NCBI RefSeq assembly: GCF_000967725.1
Contig: NZ_JXYE01000002.1
Span: 496,001 to 560,000, forward strand
Length of the DNA stretch: 64,000 nt
From: Loktanella sp. S4079
Lineage (GTDB): Bacteria > Pseudomonadota > Alphaproteobacteria > Rhodobacterales > Rhodobacteraceae
Reading direction: 5' to 3'
Shown: one piece after another, positions 1 to 6,403 of the stretch
Layout of the letters: every line of letters begins with the position of its first letter
How positions within the stretch are numbered: the stretch's first letter is position 1
Notes under the pieces: model-generated
The model's database searches: none
What the model was told of the DNA's origin: nothing
Seen by the model: only the letters and a program-made list of their open reading frames with translations
Translations under genes and position numbers: made by a program

Positions 1-98
1 GTTGGCTCGCGTCCGATAATCTCGAGGATGCGCTCGTACTCGTCAGGCTTTAGCCCGTGTGCGGCGATCAGGTCATCGGTGATCTTTGGTTCGGTCAT
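1..98 (-). CDS. purL: Phosphoribosylformylglycinamidine synthase subunit PurL (N-terminus only)
   Basis: Only the first 32 codons lie in the window; the gene runs off its left edge. The visible start, [16 protein letters not shown] followed by a [16 protein letters not shown] stretch, matches the conserved N-terminus of alphaproteobacterial PurL, the FGAM synthase large subunit of purine biosynthesis. The ATG is on the minus strand at 98-96, and GGGAGA (109-104) sits about 6 bases upstream as a good ribosome site. The assignment rests on this short stretch alone. Confidence 0.75.
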   Translation of the reverse strand, partial: MTEPKITDDLIAAHGLKPDEYERILEIIGREP

Positions 99-239
99 GG
101 TTGTCTCCCAAGCAGCGTTGCGGCCTTTTACGGCCTTGTGGCGCTGGTGGGAAGGGCGAATAGCGTGTGTATTCTTCCAAGTTTTCATTTGTTCAGGCGG
201 ATGAAATCCAGCCAGCTGTCGTTGACTTGACGCGAGCGC

Positions 240-267
240 AAAAAAAATGCCGGGCACAGGGCCCGGC
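240..267 (-). terminator. Intrinsic terminator
   Basis: On the minus strand GCCGGGC (267-261), a 5-nt loop and GCCCGGC (255-249) form a perfect 7-bp GC stem. A T and eight consecutive T residues (247-240) follow closely. It ends a transcript that starts between lysR and purL. Confidence 0.8.
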
Positions 268-353
268 GAAGTCCAACAGGGAGGTAAAAACGATGAGCGC
301 GTAAGCATCATCGCTTTCATTGGTCGAGATAGGGTCCATAAATTCAGCAATCA
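240..353 (-). ncRNA. Putative small RNA with a CCUCCC motif, next to a VtlR/LsrB-like regulator
   Basis: Read on the minus strand, a possible -10 (TAGTAT, 365-360) precedes about 114 nt. These contain a stem CGATGA/TCATCG (313-308 with 296-291), then an unpaired stretch with UUUUUACCUCCCUG (289-276), then a GC-rich hairpin and eight U residues (267-240). A single-stranded CCUCCC between two stems followed by an intrinsic terminator is a layout known from alphaproteobacterial regulatory RNAs that pair with Shine-Dalgarno sequences. The 5' end is inferred from the promoter guess. It could instead be an untranslated leader or a very short open frame. Confidence 0.45.
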
Positions 354-385
354 AGAAAAATACTAAAAAATAAACGCAACCCCGA

Positions 386-402
386 TATGCAACTGATGCA
401 TA
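386..402. promoter_or_regulatory. Palindrome TATGCA-N5-TGCATA, candidate LysR-type binding site
   Basis: A perfect 6-5-6 inverted repeat is centred about 30 bp upstream of the candidate minus-strand -10 (365-360) of the putative small RNA, a position used by LysR-type activators. The LysR gene next door is the obvious candidate binder, but that is inference. Confidence 0.4.
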
Positions 403-447
403 GCTAAAGGTGGGAATTGCGCCTTTCCCTTGATCTCATTTGTTTAA

Positions 448-478
448 TTTATACTAGCGGACGCGAATTAAGTATAAA
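448..478. repeat. Inverted repeat TTTATACT-N15-AGTATAAA
   Basis: Two 8-bp arms (448-455 and 471-478) are separated by 15 bp, downstream of the lysR stop codon. Each arm contains a -10-like TATACT, pointing in opposite directions. It is too AT-rich and too widely spaced to be a convincing terminator. Its function is unknown. Confidence 0.35.
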
Positions 479-557
479 ATTTGCCAGCCAAATATTCGGA
501 AATATGTGTGAATTGCTATGCGCTTAACTCAATGATCCTGCGGGCTTTGTCTTTAGA

Positions 558-1481
558 TTAGCTTTCGCCGGTTTCCGCTGCTTCACGCATATGGCGCCGA
601 TGGGCGAAAATTTCGTCTTGGACAAAGTCGCGGAACGCGCTGATCCGTTTGGATTGCCGCAGCTCTTCTGGATAGGCAAGGAACACGGGGACTTCACCGC
701 TTTCCAGGTCAGGAAGAATGCGCACCATGTGCGGGAAGTCTTCGATCAAGTAATCGGGCAGAACACCAACGCCGAGGTTATTCACGACGCCTTGAAGCAC
801 GCCAAAGTAGTTGTTCACCGTAAATAGGCTGTGCACATCATAGGTCATGAGGTGCTGCACCAATGTTGCGCCCGCGCTGACTTGGGTCGAATTTAGGCTT
901 TGGCAGATCAGGCGGTGGTTGGTGATATCCTCAACATCGTTAATCATGCCGTGTTTAGCGAGGTATTCCTCGGATGCATAAAGCCGCATGCGCACTGACA
1001 TCAGCCGCTTGCGGATCAGGTCTGCCTGCGACGGTTCTTTCATGCGGATGGCGACGTCTGCTTCGCGCATGGGAAGATCAAGCACCCGCTCTTCAAGCAT
1101 TAGGTCGATTTTGAGGTCAGGGTATTTTTCATATAGCTTTGGTAGCCGCGGCGCGAGCCAAAGCGTGCCGAACCCTGTCGTTGTCGTCACGCGCAATTCG
1201 CCAAAGACTTCTTCTTCGCTGTCTTTGATCCTAGCGGCGGCAGCTTCGAGGCGTTTGTTCATGGATTTTGTGGCGTCGAACAGCAGCTCGCCCTGTTCGG
1301 TCAAAATCAGTCCGCGCGCGTGGCGGTGGAACAATGTTGTGTTTAACGATTCTTCAAGCGCGCGGATTTGGCGGCTGACCGCAGATTGCGACAGATGGAG
1401 TGTATCGCCGGCGTGGGTGAGTGACCCTGCGTCGGCGACCGCATGAAAAATTCGTAGTTTGTCCCAGTCCATATTTGCCAC
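558..1481 (-). CDS. LysR-family transcriptional regulator, VtlR/LsrB-like
   Basis: This 307-residue protein has the LysR layout. A winged helix-turn-helix occupies residues 5-64 (MDWDKLRIFHAVADAGSLTH, then LSQSAVSRQI and LFHRHARGLILTEQGE), and a periplasmic-binding-like effector domain runs from about 92 to the end. The N-terminal 70 residues closely recall the rhizobial and Brucella LsrB/VtlR regulators, which control small RNAs and small proteins; this recollection has not been checked by alignment. The start overlaps MANMDWDK; the second Met (1472) is an alternative. An inverted repeat, TTGCA-N9-TGCAA, lies about 43 bp upstream and could serve autoregulation. Confidence 0.9.
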   Translation of the reverse strand: MANMDWDKLRIFHAVADAGSLTHAGDTLHLSQSAVSRQIRALEESLNTTLFHRHARGLILTEQGELLFDATKSMNKRLEAAAARIKDSEEEVFGELRVTTTTGFGTLWLAPRLPKLYEKYPDLKIDLMLEERVLDLPMREADVAIRMKEPSQADLIRKRLMSVRMRLYASEEYLAKHGMINDVEDITNHRLICQSLNSTQVSAGATLVQHLMTYDVHSLFTVNNYFGVLQGVVNNLGVGVLPDYLIEDFPHMVRILPDLESGEVPVFLAYPEELRQSKRISAFRDFVQDEIFAHRRHMREAAETGES

Positions 1482-1523
1482 TTTGGTTATTGTTATTGGT
1501 GGTTCGCCGTTCTTTCTACGCTA

Positions 1524-1542
1524 TTGCACTAAACGGTTGCAA
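1524..1542. promoter_or_regulatory. Inverted repeat TTGCA-N9-TGCAA upstream of the LysR gene
   Basis: This 19-bp inverted repeat lies 43-61 bp upstream of the LysR start codon, in the divergent region shared with the acyltransferase gene. LysR regulators often repress their own promoter through such a site. It shares only the TGCA core with the palindrome at 386-402. Confidence 0.35.
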
Positions 1543-1757
1543 ACCCGTTAGCGCATTATTGTGTTCATTGTTTGAAGCTCGGGCATTGCGCCATTGAATT
1601 GAGCGGTTTCATGCGCAGCCAGGATCTGAATTGACCAATCCAGAGGCAATTGATGTGCGATGTCGTCTGTGAAAATCCGCGATCGGTGATTTTTGTCATT
1701 TGCCTGTTGCCTGCTTGTGGTAGTTTAGAGGTCAACGACGACAGCAGGCCAAAGTCT

Positions 1758-2666
1758 ATGCCACAAAAAGAACGCGAAGTCGCACGCGACATTTCCTATG
1801 CGACCTCAGTCAAGGGGCGTGGAAGCCGTGCGCTGGTGCGCGTTATGGAAAATGCGACTGGGCGGCTTAAGCTGATCCGCAAGGCCCGTGGGTATGATTT
1901 GGACGTTGCTGCCGGTGGTGATTTTTGGGACGTCATCCCCAATCGTTATGGTCTAGAACTGGATGTCATTGCTGGCGCTCTCGAGAATATTCCCGAAACT
2001 GGCCCCGTAATTGTCGTCGCGAACCATCCATATGGCATTCTGGATGGCCTGATGCTGGGACAGATCATGTCAAAACGCCGCTGCGGCGATTTTCGTGTGT
2101 TGGCACATCGGGTTTTTCGGCGCTCGCCAGATCTTGAACGCGTAATCCTGCCGATCTCATTCGATGAGACCAAAGAAGCGGCGAAGCTGAACCTTAATAC
2201 CCGCGCAGAGGCGGTGCGCTATTTGTGCGATGGTGGCGCAATTGGCGTGTTTCCGGGTGGGACGGTATCGACCTCGGCCACCCCATTCTCTGCGCCAATG
2301 GACCCGAGTTGGCGCACGTTTACGGCAAAAATGATTGCAAAATCTGGTGCCACCGTGGTTCCGGTTTTCTTTGAAGGTGGGAACAGCCGCATATTCCAGC
2401 TTGCCAGTCATTTGCATAACAATTTGCGCATGGGTCTTCTTATTCGTGAGTTCAAGGCGCGGGTGAACAAACCCGTGCGAATTGTCATTGGTGACCCAAT
2501 TACCGCCGATGTGCTTGAGCTGTTCAAAAAAGACGCAAAAGGATGCATGGATTTCCTGCGCAAAGCCACGTATGACCTTAGCCCAAGCCCGATAGACTCA
2601 AGTCGATTGGGGCACGAATTTGAGGCGAAATACAAGGTGCGTAATGGCCGTCGGGATTTTCGATAG
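1758..2666 (+). CDS. Lysophospholipid acyltransferase family protein (PlsC-like)
   Basis: A 302-residue protein of the membrane-associated PlsC-like acyltransferase superfamily, which transfers acyl chains to lysophospholipids or related acceptors. From the chosen start, the catalytic block [10 protein letters not shown] lies near residues 93-102 and the acceptor-binding block FPGGTVS near 170. The frame is open to an ATG at 1650, but the extra 36 residues are cysteine-rich and family-atypical, so [11 protein letters not shown] at 1758 is preferred. The exact substrate cannot be told from sequence. Its 3' end overlaps murI by 23 bases, suggesting cotranscription. Confidence 0.82.
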   Translation: MPQKEREVARDISYATSVKGRGSRALVRVMENATGRLKLIRKARGYDLDVAAGGDFWDVIPNRYGLELDVIAGALENIPETGPVIVVANHPYGILDGLMLGQIMSKRRCGDFRVLAHRVFRRSPDLERVILPISFDETKEAAKLNLNTRAEAVRYLCDGGAIGVFPGGTVSTSATPFSAPMDPSWRTFTAKMIAKSGATVVPVFFEGGNSRIFQLASHLHNNLRMGLLIREFKARVNKPVRIVIGDPITADVLELFKKDAKGCMDFLRKATYDLSPSPIDSSRLGHEFEAKYKVRNGRRDFR

Positions 2667-3456
2667 TGGGCTAGGTGGGCTGACAGTCTTGGATGCTGTC
2701 GCAAAGCGATTGCCTGATGTTCCTCTGGTGTACTTGGGGGACAGTGCACATGCGCCTTATGGCGTGCGGACCCCTGACGATATTTATGATCTAACAACCA
2801 AAGCAACAGATCGGTTGTTTGCGGCTGGGTGTGATCTTGTCATTCTTGCCTGCAACACGGCCTCTGCGGCGGCGCTTCGTCGGATGCAAGAAGGCTGGGT
2901 TCCCAAAGATAAACGGGTTTTGGGCGTCTTTGTCCCGATGATTGAGGCGCTTACCGAACGGCAATGGGGTGATAATTCACCCCCGCGTGAGGTCGCGGCG
3001 AAACATGTCGCTTTGTTCGCAACGCCCGCAACGGTTGCGAGCCGGGCATTTCAACGCGAGTTGGCGTTTCGCGCCATCGGTGTCGATGTCGAGGCGCAGG
3101 CCTGTGGCGGCGTTGTCGATGCAATCGAAGACGGTGATATGATCCTTGCTGATGCATTGGTGCGGTCGCATGTTGACGCGTTGATGCGCAAGATGCCGTC
3201 GCCTGATGCTGCGATCCTTGGGTGTACCCATTATCCATTGATGGAAGCAGAGTTTCAGGCAGCGCTTGGTCCTGAGGTTAAGGTCTTTAGCCAAGCCAAT
3301 CTGGTCGCGGATAGCCTTGCCGATTATTTGGAACGCCGGCCCGAAATGATTGGTCCGGGCAAAGAAAGCGCGTTTTTAACCACGGGTGACCCCAAAAAGG
3401 TGTCAGCGCGGGCGACGCAGTTTCTGCGACGACAGATCACCTTTACCGCTGCTTGA
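2644..3456 (+). CDS. murI: Glutamate racemase
   Basis: MurI converts L- to D-glutamate for peptidoglycan precursors in the cytosol. The 270-residue product starts [16 protein letters not shown] with the conserved catalytic-Asp GIFDSGLGG motif. It carries both catalytic cysteine blocks, LACNTASA (about residue 71) and LGCTHYPL (about residue 190). The start at 2644 is preferred over an upstream in-frame ATG at 2620 because the protein family begins at this point and AAGGTG lies just upstream. It overlaps the acyltransferase gene and is followed after 35 bases by argC. Confidence 0.95.
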   Translation: MAVGIFDSGLGGLTVLDAVAKRLPDVPLVYLGDSAHAPYGVRTPDDIYDLTTKATDRLFAAGCDLVILACNTASAAALRRMQEGWVPKDKRVLGVFVPMIEALTERQWGDNSPPREVAAKHVALFATPATVASRAFQRELAFRAIGVDVEAQACGGVVDAIEDGDMILADALVRSHVDALMRKMPSPDAAILGCTHYPLMEAEFQAALGPEVKVFSQANLVADSLADYLERRPEMIGPGKESAFLTTGDPKKVSARATQFLRRQITFTAA

Positions 3457-3491
3457 TCTTACTCCAACATCATCCCAAAGGGATAACCGCT

Positions 3492-4520
3492 ATGACATAT
3501 AACGTCGCCATTCTTGGCGCTTCTGGCTACACTGGCGCAGAGCTGGTTCGGCTAATCGCAACGCATCCAAGCCTGAAGATCGTGGGCCTATCCGGCAATT
3601 CCAAGGCTGGAATGGCCATGGCAGATGTGTTTCCGCACTTGCGCCATCTTGATCTGCCGGTTTTGACAACCATCGAGGACATGTCTTTTGACGGTGTGGA
3701 TCTGGTATTTTGCGCGCTGCCCCATGCGACTTCGCAGGCTGTGATTTCGCAATTGCCACAACACCTTAAGATTGTTGATCTATCCGCAGATTTTCGTCTG
3801 CGCGATCCGGCGGCCTACGAGAAGTGGTATGGCAAGCCGCACGCAGCAGTCGAACTACAAAAAGAGGCTGTCTACGGTCTGACCGAGTTTTATCGTGAAG
3901 ATATCAAGTCTGCGCGTCTGGTTGCGGGCACGGGCTGTAACGCGGCAACTGGGCAATATATTCTGCGCCCACTGATTGCGGCAGGCGTGATTGATCTGGA
4001 CCAAATCGTCATGAACCTTATGGCGGCAGTTTCCGGGGCAGGGCGGAGTTTGAAAGAAAACCTGCTGCACGCCGAACTGTCTGAAGGGGCGCATGGCTAC
4101 GCCGTAGGTGGCACGCATCGGCACTTGGGCGAGTTTGACCAAGAGTTTTCCGCCATTGCGGGACGGCCCGTGAACATTCAGTTTACGCCGCATCTGATCC
4201 CTGCGAACCGCGGGATTTTGGCCACGACCTATGTTCAGGGCGATCCGCAAGCGATCTATGACACGTTGGTGGATGCCTATAAAGACGAGCCATTTGTCGT
4301 GGTTCTCCCAATGGGACAGCACCCGTCAATTAAGCATATTCGTGCATCGAATTTCTGTCACATCGGTGTGGTCGCTGACCGCATTCCGGGGCGTGCGATT
4401 GTGATTGCTGCGCTCGACAACTTGACCAAAGGGTCCTCTGGCCAGGCGTTACAGAACGCAAACCTGATGCTCGGATTGCCCGAGACTGAAGGGCTGACAA
4501 TGGCACCTGTGTTCCCATGA
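3492..4520 (+). CDS. argC: N-acetyl-gamma-glutamyl-phosphate reductase
   Basis: ArgC carries out the third step of arginine biosynthesis, the NADPH-dependent reduction of N-acetylglutamyl phosphate. The 342-residue protein has the Rossmann signature [16 protein letters not shown] at residues 5-20. The catalytic Cys is in AGTGCNAATG near residue 149, and the semialdehyde-dehydrogenase dimerisation domain has the HTRHLGE-like [12 protein letters not shown] block. The frame is open upstream to 3453, but [12 protein letters not shown] at 3492 fits the family. The stop codon overlaps the ccmE start (ATGA). Confidence 0.95.
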   Translation: MTYNVAILGASGYTGAELVRLIATHPSLKIVGLSGNSKAGMAMADVFPHLRHLDLPVLTTIEDMSFDGVDLVFCALPHATSQAVISQLPQHLKIVDLSADFRLRDPAAYEKWYGKPHAAVELQKEAVYGLTEFYREDIKSARLVAGTGCNAATGQYILRPLIAAGVIDLDQIVMNLMAAVSGAGRSLKENLLHAELSEGAHGYAVGGTHRHLGEFDQEFSAIAGRPVNIQFTPHLIPANRGILATTYVQGDPQAIYDTLVDAYKDEPFVVVLPMGQHPSIKHIRASNFCHIGVVADRIPGRAIVIAALDNLTKGSSGQALQNANLMLGLPETEGLTMAPVFP

Positions 4521-4984
4521 GCGGGCTCAAGAGCCTCAAGAAACGTCGCCGCATTCAAGTAATCGGCATCGCTGGCGCATGTGTGGCAGCGATTTTGACG
4601 GCATTGTGGTTCTTGCCTGATGACAGTTTTCAGTATTTCCGATCTCCTAGCGAAGTTGTCGCAACTCCGCCTGCACCCAACGAAAGATTCCGTCTTGGCG
4701 GTTTAGTTGAGCAAGGCACGCTTGTCCGCGGGCAAGGCCAGCAAATTACCTTTGCGGTGACCGATGGCGGCGCATCTATCGATGTGGTCTATGAAGGTAT
4801 TTTGCCTGATCTATTTGACGAAGGTCAGGGTATGGTTGCACAGGGAAACTACGTCAATGGCAGGTTTGAAGCCATTGAAATTCTTGCAAAACACGATGAA
4901 ACATACATGCCCAAAGAGGTGCTGGACGCTCTCAAAGAGCAGGGTACTTATGTTGCACCGGACGGTACGACTGTAACGAATTAA
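4517..4984 (+). CDS. ccmE: Cytochrome c maturation haem chaperone CcmE
   Basis: CcmE is the membrane-anchored periplasmic chaperone that binds haem covalently and passes it to the CcmF/CcmH lyase. The 155-residue protein has a basic N-terminus, one membrane anchor (about residues 13-33) and an OB-fold domain. The haem-binding His126 and Tyr130 lie in AKHDETYMP. It begins inside the argC stop codon (4-base overlap), so the two are probably translationally coupled. Its partner ccmF is displaced about 1.4 kb downstream by the lysis cassette. Confidence 0.95.
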   Translation: MSGLKSLKKRRRIQVIGIAGACVAAILTALWFLPDDSFQYFRSPSEVVATPPAPNERFRLGGLVEQGTLVRGQGQQITFAVTDGGASIDVVYEGILPDLFDEGQGMVAQGNYVNGRFEAIEILAKHDETYMPKEVLDALKEQGTYVAPDGTTVTN

Positions 4985-4995
4985 CCTCTTTGGCA

Positions 4996-5026
4996 CAGCC
5001 TAGATGTCAGCAAGACATGAGGGCTG
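4996..5026 (+). promoter_or_regulatory. Hairpin covering the ribosome-binding site of the endolysin gene
   Basis: CAGCC (4996-5000) pairs with GGCTG (5022-5026) and ATGTC (5004-5008) with GACAT (5014-5018), around a 3x3 internal loop and a 5-nt terminal loop. The only Shine-Dalgarno for the ATG at 5030 is GAGGG at 5019-5023. It lies in the 3' side of this structure, partly paired. This arrangement could hold endolysin translation low until the structure is opened. Confidence 0.45.
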
Positions 5027-5029
5027 TAA

Positions 5030-5641
5030 ATGCAAAGTGTTACGGAAATCGCGACCGAAATCGTCAACCGCGAAGGCGGCTATGTGAACGACCCCGATGA
5101 TCCGGGCGGGGCCACGAAATACGGTGTCACAGTCCATACATTGCGCAGGTTGGGAATGGACCTGACAGGCGACGATCAAATCGATGCGGCGGACGTGCGC
5201 GTGTTGACGCGGGCACATGCCGTTTCGATTTTTGTCGAACACTATTTTCGCGCGCCCAAGATCGACAAGCTCCCGGAGAGTATCCGCGCCTCGGTCTTTG
5301 ATATGTATGTAAATGCCGGGCCGCAGGCGGTGCGGTTATTACAGCAGCTTTGCAATGACATGCGGATCGAGGTTTCGGTCGACGGTATTATTGGGCCACA
5401 GACGATTGCGGCTGCCGAAAAGGCTATCGCTGCCGCGCCAGAGCATTTGGTGGATGCCTATGGCATCGCGAGACGCAATTATTATTACGACCTAGCTGCC
5501 AGACGCCCAGCCAGCCGAAAATACGCGCGTCGCCGCGACGGTGGGAAGGGGGGGTGGATCAAGCGCGCCGAAGAATTCATCAGTCCGCGCTATCATCTGT
5601 CGGACACCCAACACCGTGAAAGGGTCGCGCAATGGGGCTGA
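5030..5641 (+). CDS. Phage/GTA-type endolysin, glycoside hydrolase family 108
   Basis: A 203-residue muramidase predicted to cut peptidoglycan during cell lysis. Residues 5-100 carry the family 108 catalytic domain, with the general-acid Glu15 in NREGGYVNDPDDPGGATKYG. The C-terminal part has a peptidoglycan-binding-like region ending in ISPRYHLSD. No signal peptide is seen, so export would depend on the holin encoded next, whose start overlaps this gene's end by 10 bases. In Rhodobacter capsulatus a comparable endolysin/holin pair releases GTA particles. Orthology to that pair is inferred from family and arrangement, not alignment. Confidence 0.85.
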   Translation: MQSVTEIATEIVNREGGYVNDPDDPGGATKYGVTVHTLRRLGMDLTGDDQIDAADVRVLTRAHAVSIFVEHYFRAPKIDKLPESIRASVFDMYVNAGPQAVRLLQQLCNDMRIEVSVDGIIGPQTIAAAEKAIAAAPEHLVDAYGIARRNYYYDLAARRPASRKYARRRDGGKGGWIKRAEEFISPRYHLSDTQHRERVAQWG

Positions 5642-6126
5642 TTTCCGGACTTATGAATTTTCTATTTGGTGACGGCCGCAATGTTGTTGTCGAAACAGCC
5701 GAGGTGTTTCGCGAAAATGCTGAAAATCGCGCGGTACGTCAGGCGGATGCACATGCGCAAAGCCTGCAACAATTCGCGGCGGAATTTGCCTACCCACGAA
5801 GAGGTTTGTTTGATCGTGTGATTGATGGGCTTAATCGTTTGCCGCGTCCGTTTTTGGCGCTTGGTACGATTTGGCTTTTTGTGGCTGCGATACTGTGGCC
5901 TGCAGATTTTCGTCGCGGAATGGAGGGGCTGGCGCTCGTGCCCGATCCACTTTGGTGGCTCATGACTGCAATCGTGAGTTTCTATTTCGGAGCACGTCAT
6001 CAAGCAAAGGGGCAAGAATTCCAGCGCGCGATTGCATCAGCGATGGCCGCCCAACGACAGGTCCAAACCCCGTCACCAAAATCTGACAACGCAGCGCTAC
6101 AAGATTGGTATGAAACAAATGGATAA
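5632..6126 (+). CDS. Holin of the three-transmembrane GTA-release family
   Basis: A 164-residue protein overlapping the endolysin gene by 10 bases. It has an amphipathic N-terminal part (MGLISGLMNFLFGDG, then a charged stretch). Two clear hydrophobic segments, around residues 70-88 (FLALGTIWLFVAAILWP) and 104-123 (LWWLMTAIVSFYFGARHQ), are followed by a hydrophilic tail. This fits the holins that open the inner membrane for the endolysin during GTA release. The pairing with a family 108 endolysin strengthens the call. Confidence 0.8.
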   Translation: MGLISGLMNFLFGDGRNVVVETAEVFRENAENRAVRQADAHAQSLQQFAAEFAYPRRGLFDRVIDGLNRLPRPFLALGTIWLFVAAILWPADFRRGMEGLALVPDPLWWLMTAIVSFYFGARHQAKGQEFQRAIASAMAAQRQVQTPSPKSDNAALQDWYETNG

Positions 6127-6322
6127 AGCTTGGTTTGAAGACGTCACCCGCCGCATTGCCAATCTAGAGATGCAAAATGCCGTTGATGAGGTGCATCATG
6201 AGAATGTCACTGACCGACTAAGTGCCATCGAAGATACGCTGAAATGGCTCGTGCGACTGATCATCGGGGGATTTGTTATGGGCGCACTAAGCTATGCCCT
6301 GCGCGGCGGTTTTCAGATTTAG
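6110..6322 (+). CDS. Small single-span membrane protein of the lysis cassette
   Basis: A 70-residue protein starting inside the holin gene (17-base overlap). A charged, probably coiled-coil N-terminal half (KAWFEDVTRRIANLEMQ to RLSAIEDTLK) is followed by one membrane span (about residues 46-64, WLVRLIIGGFVMGALSYAL). Size, topology and position suggest a lysis accessory factor such as a holin regulator or spanin-like component. I do not recognise a named family. MDKAW at 6119 is an alternative start; neither candidate has a strong ribosome site, consistent with translational coupling. Confidence 0.7.
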   Translation: MKQMDKAWFEDVTRRIANLEMQNAVDEVHHENVTDRLSAIEDTLKWLVRLIIGGFVMGALSYALRGGFQI

Positions 6323-6340
6323 GTGATCGCGTCAAAATGT

Positions 6341-6374
6341 ACCGGCAATTAGACTTTGTGCCCATGTTGCCGGT
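6341..6374. repeat. Inverted repeat ACCGGCAA-N18-TTGCCGGT before ccmF
   Basis: Perfect 8-bp arms (6341-6348 and 6367-6374) lie in the 81-bp gap between the lysis cassette and ccmF. No T-run follows, so it is not a standard terminator. It may be an mRNA structure insulating ccmF from cassette transcription, or an operator. Confidence 0.4.
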
Positions 6375-6403
6375 GCATGATTTGGGTTATGACTGCGGTC
6401 ATG

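Larger units (their letters stand above)
99..557. other. 459-bp intergenic region between purL and the LysR gene
   Basis: No convincing protein gene is present. It holds, on the minus strand, a probable intrinsic terminator (240-267), a second hairpin (291-313), a promoter-like stretch near 360-365 and a 17-bp palindrome (386-402). It also holds a longer-spaced inverted repeat (448-478). The simplest reading is a small-RNA gene lying between lysR and purL. Bases 99-239 form the purL leader; I see no strong promoter consensus there. Confidence 0.6.

Noticed and set aside
281..301. Perfect-looking Shine-Dalgarno and ATG on the plus strand (GGGAGG then ATGAGCGCGTAA)
   Set aside because: The frame stops after three codons, and the same bases are better explained as the complement of the CCUCCC loop and stem of the putative minus-strand small RNA.
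1650..1757. 36-codon N-terminal extension of the acyltransferase
   Set aside because: It is cysteine-rich, unlike the family, and overlaps the likely promoter; the ATG at 1758 gives the expected protein start.
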